From Nocardiopsis_B sediminis (GTDB lineage: Bacteria > Actinomycetota > Actinomycetes > Streptosporangiales > Streptosporangiaceae), in contig NZ_JBHSBH010000015.1 of the NCBI RefSeq assembly GCF_042650565.1, positions 868,001-932,000 of the forward strand: a stretch of DNA of 64,000 nt, written 5' to 3'. The notes under the pieces are model-generated. The model was given only the letters and a program-made list of their open reading frames with translations, did no database searches and had not been told where the DNA came from. Shown here one piece after another: positions 43,926 through 52,278 of the stretch (its first letter is position 1; each line of letters opens with the position of its first letter). Position numbers and translations under genes: made by a program.

Positions 43926-44777
43926 GTGCCCTTCGCCGACCTGCCCGGGGTCCGGATGTTCTACACCGACGACGGCCCCGCCGCCGCCCCGGACCCCCTG
44001 CTGCTGGTGCACGGCTGGGGCGCCGACTCCCACGAATGGGTGCACCACCTGCCCGCGCTCGCCGCCGGCCACCGCGTCCTGGCGCCCGACCTGCGCGGCC
44101 ACGGGTACTCCGGCGTCCCCGACCGCGACAACACCCCCCGGGCGATGGCCGCCGACCTCGCCGCGCTGCTGGAGCTCACCGGCACCGGCCCCGTGGTGGC
44201 GGTCGGCCACTCCATGGGCGGCCAGGTCGTGGGGCACCTCGCGCTGGAGCGCCCCGACCTGGTCGGCGCCGTCGTCACCGCCGACCCCGCCTACGGCTAC
44301 GCCCGCGGGCTCGCGCCCGCCCTCGCCCGGATGGCCGACGAGCTGCGCGGACCCGATCCGATCGCCACGGCGCTCGCCCTGGACGCCTGGGACTACACCG
44401 ACGACACGCCCCCGTGGATCCGCGCCTGGCACACCCGCCGGCTGCTCGCCGCTCGCCCGCACGTCCTCGCGGAGTCCTTCGCCGCCATGTTCGCCGACGC
44501 GGGGGCCGTGGGGGTCCGCCCCGCCTCCGACGCCTTCGCCGGCGGCCGCACGCAGCCCACCCTGTCGCTCTGGTCCGACGCCGGCCGGGCCGGCTGGGAG
44601 CGCACCGTCCTCGCCCACCCCCGCTCCCGGGCCCTCCACCGCCCCGGAACGGGCCACCGGCTGCACGAGGAGCGCCCCGGCGACTTCGTGCGCGACCTCC
44701 TGCACTGGCTCGGCGCCCCGGCGCCGGAGCGCCCCACGACGGAGCCGCAGCGGCCCCGTCCCGCCCCCGACCGTTGA
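43926..44777 (+). CDS. Alpha/beta hydrolase
   Basis: The 283-residue hydrolase has the oxyanion region LLVHGWGADSHEW, the DLRGHGYS block and nucleophile elbow GHSMGGQ (Ser96), with the catalytic His near GTGHRLHEERP. The start is GTG at 43926 behind GGAGAGGAG. The luciferase-like monooxygenase gene begins 11 bp later and should be in the same transcript. Esters, lactones or C-C bonds are all possible targets for the family. Confidence 0.9.
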   Translation: MPFADLPGVRMFYTDDGPAAAPDPLLLVHGWGADSHEWVHHLPALAAGHRVLAPDLRGHGYSGVPDRDNTPRAMAADLAALLELTGTGPVVAVGHSMGGQVVGHLALERPDLVGAVVTADPAYGYARGLAPALARMADELRGPDPIATALALDAWDYTDDTPPWIRAWHTRRLLAARPHVLAESFAAMFADAGAVGVRPASDAFAGGRTQPTLSLWSDAGRAGWERTVLAHPRSRALHRPGTGHRLHEERPGDFVRDLLHWLGAPAPERPTTEPQRPRPAPDR

Positions 44778-44788
44778 GGTGACACGCC

Positions 44789-46039
44789 GTGAAGTTCGCC
44801 ATCTTCATGAACCCGCAGATCCCGGGGTCCGGATTCGCCGCCGAGGACAACGCCCTGGCGCGCCGTCCGATCGGGCGCGACGTGGAGTCCTACCAGCGGC
44901 TGCTGCACGAGGTCCGCGAGATCGCGGTGCACGCCGACCGGATCGGCTTCGACGCCCTGATGCTGACCGAGCACCACTTCCACTCCGAGGGGTTCGAGTC
45001 CTCGGTCAACCCGCTCATGGTCCTCGCCGACCTCGCCGCCCGCACCGAGCGCATCCTGCTGGCGCCCCTGGGCCTGGTGCTGCCCGCCTGGGACCCCATC
45101 CGCGCCGCCGAGGACGTCGCCCTGCTCGACCACTTCTGCCGCGGCCGGCTGCGGCTGGGCATCGCGCGCGGCTACCAGTCGCGCTGGGCCAACGTCCTGG
45201 GCCAGCGCTGGCGGTCCCAGGCGGCGCGCAGCGACGGCTCCGCCTCCGACGACCGCAACTTCGACGTCTTCGGCGAGCTCCTGAAGATCATGAAGCTGGC
45301 CTGGACCGAGGAGTCGCTGCGCTACCGCAGCGACGTCCTGGACTACGAGGTCCCCTCGCCCTACAGCGGGATCGAGGGCTGGCCCGCCCGGGACTGGACC
45401 GCGAGGTTCGGCGCGCCGGGCGAGCTCGACGAGGAGGGCCGGATCCGGCGGGTGTCCGTCATACCGCGCCCCTACCAGGACCCCTACCCGGAGCTGTGGC
45501 AGCCGTTCACGATCAGCGACCGGTCGGTGCGCCGCGCGGCGAGCGAGGACATCGTGCCGTGGATGTTCACGCCCATCCCCGGGGAGCACCGAAAGAAGGC
45601 GGAGCTCTACCGCGCCGAGGCCGCCGCGCACGGGCGCGACTACCGGCTCGGCGAGCACACCGGCATCCTGAAGATCGTCGGCATGGCCGAGACCCGCGAG
45701 CAGGCGATCGCCACCTACGGCAGCAAGATGCAGAAGGACTTCGCCTCGTTCTTCGGCCCGTTCGGGTACCTGGAGGTGCTGCGGACCCGCGAGGACGACT
45801 CCGCGGTCCCCATCAGCCCGCAGAAGGGCGACTTCCGCCGGATGGCCGAGGTGCAGATGGCGCTCATCGGCGGGCCCGACGACGTCAAGCGCGGCATCGA
45901 GGCCATGCTCACCGAGATCCCCGACCTGGAGTGGTTCGGCCTGTTCATGCAGGGCCAGCAGGGCGTCCTCCCGCTCGACACCGTCAAACGCAACCTGGAG
46001 ATGTTCGCCCGCGAAGTGATCCCCGAGTTCCGCGACTGA
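44789..46039 (+). CDS. LLM-class flavin-dependent monooxygenase
   Basis: The 416-residue bacterial-luciferase-like TIM barrel begins MKFAIFMNPQIPGSG and has the family segments ADRIGFDALMLTEHHF and RGRLRLGIARGY. It would use reduced flavin from a separate reductase to oxygenate a substrate. The start is GTG at 44789 with GAGGTG upstream. Together with the hydrolase and the two dehydrogenases it looks like a degradative set (oxygenation, hydrolysis, alcohol and aldehyde oxidation) under a common TetR-type control. Confidence 0.92.
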   Translation: MKFAIFMNPQIPGSGFAAEDNALARRPIGRDVESYQRLLHEVREIAVHADRIGFDALMLTEHHFHSEGFESSVNPLMVLADLAARTERILLAPLGLVLPAWDPIRAAEDVALLDHFCRGRLRLGIARGYQSRWANVLGQRWRSQAARSDGSASDDRNFDVFGELLKIMKLAWTEESLRYRSDVLDYEVPSPYSGIEGWPARDWTARFGAPGELDEEGRIRRVSVIPRPYQDPYPELWQPFTISDRSVRRAASEDIVPWMFTPIPGEHRKKAELYRAEAAAHGRDYRLGEHTGILKIVGMAETREQAIATYGSKMQKDFASFFGPFGYLEVLRTREDDSAVPISPQKGDFRRMAEVQMALIGGPDDVKRGIEAMLTEIPDLEWFGLFMQGQQGVLPLDTVKRNLEMFAREVIPEFRD

Positions 46040-46057
46040 CCCCCTCCGACCTCGAAG

Positions 46058-46086
46058 AACAGGACCCCCGCGGGGTCCTGTTTTTT
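46058..46086 (+). terminator. Intrinsic terminator after the monooxygenase gene
   Basis: AACAGGACCCC and GGGGTCCTGTT form an 11-bp stem with loop CGC, followed directly by a run of T. It is the clearest rho-independent terminator in the window and separates the catabolic operon from the membrane-protein/nucleotidyltransferase pair. Confidence 0.93.
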
Positions 46087-46187
46087 GTGTGTCCGAGAGT
46101 GGCCGCCGAACATCCCATGGGAAATCGGGGTGTACTGCGGCATAATCAGCGATCCGGAAGATCGTGGCATATTAGAGAAAGCAGCGC

Positions 46188-46934
46188 ATGGAGCTAGCAC
46201 GCATCATTGTGGGTCTCATCGCCGCGGTCCTGCTCCCTTATTCGATTCCCGCGTTGCGCACGAGGACGCCCTTAGCACTCTCCGCGACCGTCCTCTACGC
46301 CGGTTACGCTCTGCTACCGGTCATCCTTTCCTGGGTGTCGGTCGTCGTGATTCCGATATGCGCGGGGTCGGCCTGGGTACTAACGCGCCTGGCGCTCCTG
46401 GACGAGGACATGCAGGGCGCGCCCAGAATCTTCGTCTCACGGCGTGTGCTGAAGTTCACACTCGCCCCCATAGGCCTTGCGGTGCTGGCGATCGGGGCCG
46501 CGGTCGCGTTATACGCGATGCCGGAGATGCTGCGCGCGACTCGTGAGCTTATCCTGGACGACAGGGTGATGATCCTGGTCTCAGGGTTCCTCATCGCCAC
46601 CTTCATCGGGGGAGAGGTGGTCACACATATGCTGCGCCCCTTCTCCGCCGAGCTCAAAAAAGCCGAAGCGGACGAAATGGCTCCGCTCAAGGGCGCCGGC
46701 ACCGTCATCGGCTGGCTGGAGCGCTCGCTCACCTACCTCTTCATTGTCGCGGGCCGGGCCGAAGCGGTCGCGGTCGTCGTCGCGATTAAGGCGCTGGCGC
46801 GTTTCCCCGAGTTGCAGAGCAACCAGAAGCGCTTTGCCGAATACTTCCTCATCGGCACGATGACCAGCATTGGAATCTCTCTCGTATCGGCCGCCGTCGT
46901 GCGTGTCGTATTAGGAGAAGGGGCATTAGGTTGA
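46188..46934 (+). CDS. Integral membrane protein with GxxIGxLER motif
   Basis: A 248-residue protein with about six hydrophobic segments. The C-terminal half reads GAGTVIGWLERSLTYLFIVAGRAEAVAVVVAIKALARFPEL and AEYFLIGTMTSI in separate blocks, a pattern also seen at the end of some DUF3307-type membrane proteins. Base composition is clearly lower in GC than its neighbours. CATAAT (46141-46146) is a plausible -10, and GAGAAAG a weak ribosome site. Its stop overlaps the next gene's start (TTGA), so the pair acts together. Function unknown. Confidence 0.8.
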   Translation: MELARIIVGLIAAVLLPYSIPALRTRTPLALSATVLYAGYALLPVILSWVSVVVIPICAGSAWVLTRLALLDEDMQGAPRIFVSRRVLKFTLAPIGLAVLAIGAAVALYAMPEMLRATRELILDDRVMILVSGFLIATFIGGEVVTHMLRPFSAELKKAEADEMAPLKGAGTVIGWLERSLTYLFIVAGRAEAVAVVVAIKALARFPELQSNQKRFAEYFLIGTMTSIGISLVSAAVVRVVLGEGALG

Positions 46935-47371
46935 CCCAGCAGATCACCATTCACCAGCACCCCTATTTCGTCGCCCTGCGCCGGCTCGAACTCCCCGTGG
47001 ACGACTTCATCATCGCGGGCAGCGGCCCGCTCCTGGCGCACGGCATCCGCACCGAGGTCTCCGACATCGACGTCGTCACGCGCGGGCCCGCCTGGGACAT
47101 CGTCCGCACCATGGGCGAGGTCCAGGACGCCCCCTGGGAGGACGTGCAGCGCGTCCTGCTCATGGGCGGCCGGATGGAGGTCCTCAACGGCTGGTTCCCC
47201 TCGATGTGGGACGTCGACGAGTTCATCTCCTCCCGCGAGTTCTACCTCGGCCTGCCCTTCGCCCCCCTCGACCGGGTCTTGCGCTGGAAGCGGCGCTTGG
47301 GCCGGGCCAAGGACCTCGCCGACATCGACGCCACCCTCCACTACCTCACCCGGGTGCCCTTCGCGAGCTGA
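46931..47371 (+). CDS. Small nucleotidyltransferase-fold protein
   Basis: The 146-residue protein has FIIAGSGPLLAHGIRTEVSDIDVV, a minimal nucleotidyltransferase signature (GSG plus DID). The third acidic position may be the Glu in RMEVLNGW. The start is TTG at 46931 with AGGAGAAGGGG upstream, overlapping the membrane-protein stop by 4 bp. Proteins of this size transfer nucleotides to proteins or RNA, or are inactive partners. Coupling to a membrane protein of unlike base composition suggests a transferred two-gene unit. Function is unproven. Confidence 0.78.
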   Translation: MTQQITIHQHPYFVALRRLELPVDDFIIAGSGPLLAHGIRTEVSDIDVVTRGPAWDIVRTMGEVQDAPWEDVQRVLLMGGRMEVLNGWFPSMWDVDEFISSREFYLGLPFAPLDRVLRWKRRLGRAKDLADIDATLHYLTRVPFAS

Positions 47372-47395
47372 CCCCCTGAGGGGTGCGAGAGGCAC

Positions 47396-48244
47396 TCAGA
47401 AGAGAACGGACCGCACCGCACCGACCTCGCGGAACCCCACCCGGCGGTAGGCGGCCCGCGCCGGGGTGTTGTAGTCGTTGACGTAGAGCGTGACCCGCGG
47501 CGCGATGTCGGCCAGCGCGGCGCGCACCACCGCGGCCATGCCGCCGACCGAGTGGCCGCGGCCGCGCAGGTCGGGGTGGACCCACACGCCCTGCACCTGG
47601 CAGGCGTAGGGGGTCACGGCGCCGATCTCGGCCTTGAAGACCACCCGGCCGTCCTCGATCCGGGCGAACGCCCGGCCGGTGCGCACCAGCTCCTCGACGC
47701 GCGCGCGGTACAGCGACCCGCCGTCGCCGGAGTCGGGCGGCACGCCCACCTCCTCGGTGAACATCGCGACACAGGCCGGCACCAGGATGCCGAGTTCGCT
47801 GACCCGTACCCGGCGCACCAGCGGGTCGGGCTCGACCAACGGCTGCTCCGACAGCTCCAGCACCGGCTGATGGGCGCGGATGGCCCGGGCCGGCCCCCAT
47901 GAGGGGCCCAGCCGGGCCCACAGGTCGCCCACCGCCGCGACCGGGCCGACGATGGACGAGCAGCGGCGGCCCTGCCAGCGGGCGTGCTCGGCGAACTGCC
48001 GGACGGCGGCCGGGCCGGCGTTGATGGGCACCAGGTTGGCCCCCGAGTAGCACAGGGCGGTGAGGGTGCCCTGCTCGCTGTAGCCCCACACCTCGGCGCC
48101 CAGCCGGCCGGAGTCGAGCCCCGCCCCGCGCAGCCGGGAGCTGACGAAGACGTTGCCGACGGGGTCGGTGTCGAGCAGGGCGTGCACGGCATCGCGGTCG
48201 CGCTCGCCGAGCACGCGCAGCGACGAGGTCCGCAGCACCCGCAT
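47396..48244 (-). CDS. GNAT acetyltransferase with DUF4081 domain
   Basis: A 282-residue protein with an N-terminal DUF4081 region (ALLDTDPVGNVFVSSRL) and a C-terminal GNAT fold with acetyl-CoA loop HPDLRGRGHSVGG and YVNDYNTPARAAYRRVGF. The same protein lies beside ispG in mycobacteria (Rv2867c). The order GNAT, ispG, rip1, dxr is kept here but with two inserted genes. The start could be the GTG at 48247 or the ATG at 48244, which are adjacent codons. Its acetylation substrate is unknown. Confidence 0.9.
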   Translation of the reverse strand: MRVLRTSSLRVLGERDRDAVHALLDTDPVGNVFVSSRLRGAGLDSGRLGAEVWGYSEQGTLTALCYSGANLVPINAGPAAVRQFAEHARWQGRRCSSIVGPVAAVGDLWARLGPSWGPARAIRAHQPVLELSEQPLVEPDPLVRRVRVSELGILVPACVAMFTEEVGVPPDSGDGGSLYRARVEELVRTGRAFARIEDGRVVFKAEIGAVTPYACQVQGVWVHPDLRGRGHSVGGMAAVVRAALADIAPRVTLYVNDYNTPARAAYRRVGFREVGAVRSVLF

Positions 48245-48382
48245 CACCTCATCCGCCTAGGAACCGCCCGCCCGGCCTTCGGGACCGGACGCCCGCCACG
48301 GGCCCGCGCCGCGGTGTGCGGTCCCGGGCCGTGAACAGTCAGGATCGTGCCTTTCAAGACTAATCGACCAGCCGCGCCGGCT

Positions 48383-49927
48383 TCATCGCCGCTCCGCTCC
48401 GGGCTCTGGCTCGGGTCCGGGTGCGGGCTCGGGTTCCGGAGCGGCGGCGCAGGTCGCGTCGGCGGCGCCGGCGGCGGCCCGCTCCGTCGGCAGCGTGCCG
48501 TCGCGCAGGTAGTCCGCGAACGCGGTGTCGACGCAGGAGTTGCCGCCCAGGGCCACCCCGTGGGTCCCCCCACCGTCCTCGATGAGCAGCCGGCCGGCGG
48601 GGAACCGCTCGCGCATCGCGTAGGCGCCCTCGACCGGGGTGGGGCCGTCGCCGGTGGCCTGGATCAGCAGGGCGCTCTCGACGGCCGAGCCGTCGACCTC
48701 GAACCACGGCCCCGAGGGCGCGGGCCAGGTCGCACACGGCGCGTTGTACCAGGTGTTGTTCCAGGCGACGAAGGGGGCGTCGCGGTGCAGGCGCTCGGCC
48801 TCGGCGTGCCACGTGGACCAGTCGCGCGGCCAGCCCGCATCGGTGCACTGGGTGGCGAGGTAGGCGCCGAAGCCGCCGTCGCTGTCGCCGTCCTCCCCGA
48901 AGGCCTCGTGCACCTTCAGCAGCGCCTCGGGGTCGTCCTTGACGACGTGGTCGGCGAGCGCCCTCGCCAGGTCGGGCCAGGCCGCCTGCGCGTAGGTCGC
49001 CACGAGGTAGGCGGTCTCGAACTCGGTCGGCCCGACCGTGCCGGACAGCGGCCGCTCGCGCAGGGCGTCGCGGGTGGCGTAGTAGTGCCCGGCGACCTCG
49101 TCGCCGGTCGCGCCCAGGCCGTAGGCGTCGTCGTGCCGGGCGGTCCAGTCGAAGAAGCGCCCGGCCGCTTCGTCGACCGCCCGGGTCTGCTCCAGGTTGC
49201 TCTCGTACCACGGGCGGCCCGGGTGGACGATGCTGTCGAGGACGAGGTGGCGGACCCGGCCGGGGTGGAGCGTCGCATAGACGGCGCCCAGGTAGCTGCC
49301 GTAGGAGTAGCCGAGGTAGTCGATCCGCTCGACGCCCAGCGCGGCGCGCAGGGCCTCCAGGTCCGCCGCGGAGTCGGCGGTGGTCATGTGGTCCAGCAGC
49401 GCGCCGGTGTTCTCGCCGCACGACGCGGCGTATCCGGCGGCCCGGCGGACCAGGTCCTGTTCCTCCGCCGCTGAGCGCGGGACGGTGTCGGGGCGGACCG
49501 GGTCGAAGTAGGCGGGGTCGCAGGCGACGGCCGGCGTGCTCGCCCCGGTGCCGCGGGGGTCGAAGCCCACGACGTCGTAGCTCGCTTGCAGGTCCTCGGG
49601 GAGCCCGGCGGCGGTCGTGGCGGCCCAGGCGCGCCCCGGGCTGCCGGGGCCTCCGGGGTTGACCAGCAGGGTGCCGCGGCGCTCCCCTGTGGCCGGGACC
49701 CGGGACAGGGCGATGTCGGCGGTGCCCTCCCCTGCTCCCGCCTCGTGGTCCAGCGGTACCCGCAGCGTGGCGCATTCGAGCACGCCGCCCTCGGCGGGGT
49801 CCAGGTCGGTGCACTCCTGCCAGTCCAGCGCCTCATGCGCCGCAGCGGGGGCGGCCGGCACCACCGCCGCCGAGGCCAGGAGCGCCCCGGCGCCGGCCAT
49901 CGCGAGGCCCTTGCGTCGTCGTCGCAC
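48383..49927 (-). CDS. Secreted TAP-family alpha/beta hydrolase
   Basis: The 514-residue exported hydrolase resembles the SlpD/SlpE and tripeptidyl-aminopeptidase group. It has an Arg-rich signal peptide (VRRRRKGLAMAGAGALLASAAV, cut near AAAH), LLVNPGGPGSPG as oxyanion region, nucleophile elbow GYSYGSYLG and the C-terminal TAP domain with DGGGTHG carrying the His. A Pro/Glu-rich tail ends it. I chose the GTG at 49927 because GGAAGGCGGG precedes it and the signal peptide then begins immediately. It probably trims peptides from secreted proteins. Confidence 0.9.
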   Translation of the reverse strand: MRRRRKGLAMAGAGALLASAAVVPAAPAAAHEALDWQECTDLDPAEGGVLECATLRVPLDHEAGAGEGTADIALSRVPATGERRGTLLVNPGGPGSPGRAWAATTAAGLPEDLQASYDVVGFDPRGTGASTPAVACDPAYFDPVRPDTVPRSAAEEQDLVRRAAGYAASCGENTGALLDHMTTADSAADLEALRAALGVERIDYLGYSYGSYLGAVYATLHPGRVRHLVLDSIVHPGRPWYESNLEQTRAVDEAAGRFFDWTARHDDAYGLGATGDEVAGHYYATRDALRERPLSGTVGPTEFETAYLVATYAQAAWPDLARALADHVVKDDPEALLKVHEAFGEDGDSDGGFGAYLATQCTDAGWPRDWSTWHAEAERLHRDAPFVAWNNTWYNAPCATWPAPSGPWFEVDGSAVESALLIQATGDGPTPVEGAYAMRERFPAGRLLIEDGGGTHGVALGGNSCVDTAFADYLRDGTLPTERAAAGAADATCAAAPEPEPAPGPEPEPGAERR

Positions 49928-50274
49928 CGTCCCGCCTTCCGTGTCGGCAACCCCTGCATTCTCTCCCGGGACGGGCTCATCACCACGGAAACGACACGGC
50001 GTGCGACCATGGGTGATCGCATGCCGGGGCGGGATACGGCGGGGATACAGCGCCGCTGACCGTGCGTGGCCGCCGCACGGCGCGAGAAAATGAATTCCGT
50101 TCAACTTCGACCGGGGCGTAGGAAACCGCCACCCTGGTCACCCTCGCCGCCGCCCCGCGCCGCACCGCCCCTGGAGCGCGCACACCCAGCGTATTTGGGT
50201 CTTCACGCACACGATCCGGCATGCCATCGTGTTCCCGCCCCCGTCCCCCGCACAGGGAGGAATAGGAACAACCC

Positions 50275-50829
50275 ATGCGTTTTTCCGGATTCGGAATCAG
50301 ATCCGCGGCACGCCGGATCGGCGTGGTCATTGCCTCCGCGGCCTTGCTCACCACGACGTTCAACGTCACCGCGGGAGCCGACCAGCAGGCGCTGGCCGCG
50401 ATCAACCTGCGGACCCCGTTCGACTGCGGCCAGACGTGGAACGCCAACACCCGCACCAACCACAACCCGCAGCTGTCGGTGGACTTCCAGCGCAGCAGCG
50501 CCCTCAACCAGCGGGTGCGCTCCAGCGCGTCGGGTACCGTCACGACGGTCCGCGACCTGGGCAACACCAGCTACGGCAAGTACATCATCGTCAGCCACGG
50601 CAGCGGGATCACCACGCTGTACGCGCACCTGAACTCGTTCAACGTGTCGGTGGGCCAGTCGGTCAGCACCGGAACGGTGATCGGCCGCGTGGGCAGCACC
50701 GGCGGGTCCACCGGCCCGCACCTGCACTACGAGCAGCGCACCAACGGCACCCCCGTGCGCGTGGTGCTCAACGGGGTCAGCGTCCGGTACTACGGGAACA
50801 CCTCGATCACCAGCAGCACCGGCTGCTAG
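50275..50829 (+). CDS. Secreted M23 (LytM-type) peptidase
   Basis: The 184-residue exported protein has a signal peptide (about 1-35) and an M23 domain. Zinc ligands His63 and Asp70 (NHNPQLSVD) and the HLH motif (His149/His151) are present, with His118 in LYAHL. Such enzymes cut peptidoglycan cross-bridges or stems. The ATG follows AGGGAGGAATAGG. It is a single plus-strand gene set between minus-strand genes of the GNAT-ispG-rip1-dxr neighbourhood and so must have its own promoter. Confidence 0.93.
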   Translation: MRFSGFGIRSAARRIGVVIASAALLTTTFNVTAGADQQALAAINLRTPFDCGQTWNANTRTNHNPQLSVDFQRSSALNQRVRSSASGTVTTVRDLGNTSYGKYIIVSHGSGITTLYAHLNSFNVSVGQSVSTGTVIGRVGSTGGSTGPHLHYEQRTNGTPVRVVLNGVSVRYYGNTSITSSTGC

Positions 50830-50880
50830 TGGCCGCGACGTGCGGGCGGGCGGCGTCGGCCACCCGCCCGCACGGGCGTG

Positions 50881-52038
50881 TCAGGCGCCGACGGACACCG
50901 AGGGCGCGCCGGAGGCGGCGCCCTCGTCCTTCATGTCCTCGGCGATGCGCATGGCCTCCTCGATCAGGGTCTCGACGATCTTGGACTCGGGGACGGTCTT
51001 GATGACCTCGCCCTTGACGAAGATCTGCCCCTTGCCGTTGCCGGAGGCGACCCCGAGGTCGGCCTCGCGGGCCTCGCCCGGGCCGTTGACGACGCAGCCC
51101 ATGACCGCCACGCGCAGCGGGACCTCCATGCCCTCAAGGCCCGCGGTGACCTGCTCGGCCAGCGTGTAGACGTCGACCTGCGCGCGCCCGCAGCTGGGGC
51201 ACGACACGATCTCCAGGCCGCGTTCGCGCAGGCCCAGGGACTCCAGGATCTGCGCCCCCACCTTGACCTCCTCGGCCGGGGGCGCCGACAGCGAGACGCG
51301 GATGGTGTCGCCGATGCCCTCGGCCAGCAGCGCGCCGAACGCCACCGCCGACTTGACGGTGCCCTGGAAGGCGGGCCCGGCCTCGGTCACACCGAGGTGC
51401 AGCGGGTAGTCGCACCGCTGCGCGAGCAGCCGGTAGGCGTTGATCATCACGACGGGGTCGTTGTGCTTGACCGAGATCTTGATGTCGCGGAACCCGTGCT
51501 CCTCGAACAGCGAGCACTCCCACAGGGCGGACTCCACCAGCGCCTCGGGGGTGGCCTTGCCGTACTTCTCCATCAGGCGCTTGTCGAGCGAGCCGGCGTT
51601 GACGCCGATCCGGATGGGCACGCCGGCGTCGCCGGCGGCCTTGGCGATCTCGCCGACCTTGTCGTCGAACTTGCGGATGTTGCCCGGGTTGACCCGCACC
51701 GCGGCGCAGCCGGCGTCGATCGCGGCGAAGACGTACTTGGGCTGGAAGTGGATGTCGGCGATCACCGGGATCTGCGACTTGCGCGCGATGATCGGCAGGG
51801 CTTCGGCGTCGTCGGCGCTGGGGACCGCCACCCGCACGATCTGGCAGCCGCTCGCGGTGAGCTCCGCGATCTGCTGGAGGGTGGCGTTGATGTCGGAGGT
51901 CAGGGTCGTGGTCATCGATTGGACCGATACGGGGGCGTCCCCGCCGACGGGGACGTTGCCGACCATGATCTGCCGCGACCGCCGCCGGGGCGCCAACGGG
52001 CGCGGACGGGCGACAGGGATTCCGAGATCGACGGACAC
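50881..52038 (-). CDS. ispG: (E)-4-hydroxy-3-methylbut-2-enyl-diphosphate synthase
   Basis: The 385-residue iron-sulfur enzyme of the MEP isoprenoid pathway converts MEcPP to HMBPP. It has the N-terminal TIM-barrel start VGNVPVGGDAPVSVQSMTTT and the [4Fe-4S] cysteines in SCPSCGR and GCVVNGPGE. The start is GTG at 52038 behind GAGGTG. A GC hairpin (GCCGCCGG/CCGGCGGC, 52056-52079) lies in its leader. The dxr gene of the same pathway is two genes upstream. Confidence 0.97.
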   Translation of the reverse strand: MSVDLGIPVARPRPLAPRRRSRQIMVGNVPVGGDAPVSVQSMTTTLTSDINATLQQIAELTASGCQIVRVAVPSADDAEALPIIARKSQIPVIADIHFQPKYVFAAIDAGCAAVRVNPGNIRKFDDKVGEIAKAAGDAGVPIRIGVNAGSLDKRLMEKYGKATPEALVESALWECSLFEEHGFRDIKISVKHNDPVVMINAYRLLAQRCDYPLHLGVTEAGPAFQGTVKSAVAFGALLAEGIGDTIRVSLSAPPAEEVKVGAQILESLGLRERGLEIVSCPSCGRAQVDVYTLAEQVTAGLEGMEVPLRVAVMGCVVNGPGEAREADLGVASGNGKGQIFVKGEVIKTVPESKIVETLIEEAMRIAEDMKDEGAASGAPSVSVGA

Positions 52039-52278
52039 GCGATTTCACCTCGTCGGCCGCCGGGGTATCGGCCGGCGGCGTCGTTTGAAGGCCGTTGAAG
52101 TCCGGGCGGCCGGTACCAGGGCACGGCGCCACCGGACGGAAGCCGGGCTCGATCCCGGGCTCCCCTTCCACCGCACAGGCTACCCGTATTGAGCAGGGCA
52201 TTACGCCGACATGAGGAAAATCGGGGATTCACGCCCCATGTCGTCGAGCGGTCCTCGAGGAGGCGCCTGCCTGCGGCG

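Noticed and set aside
50105..50274. ydaO/c-di-AMP riboswitch before the M23 peptidase
   Set aside because: Actinobacterial cell-wall hydrolases often have one, but I could not find its conserved paired and unpaired blocks in this leader.
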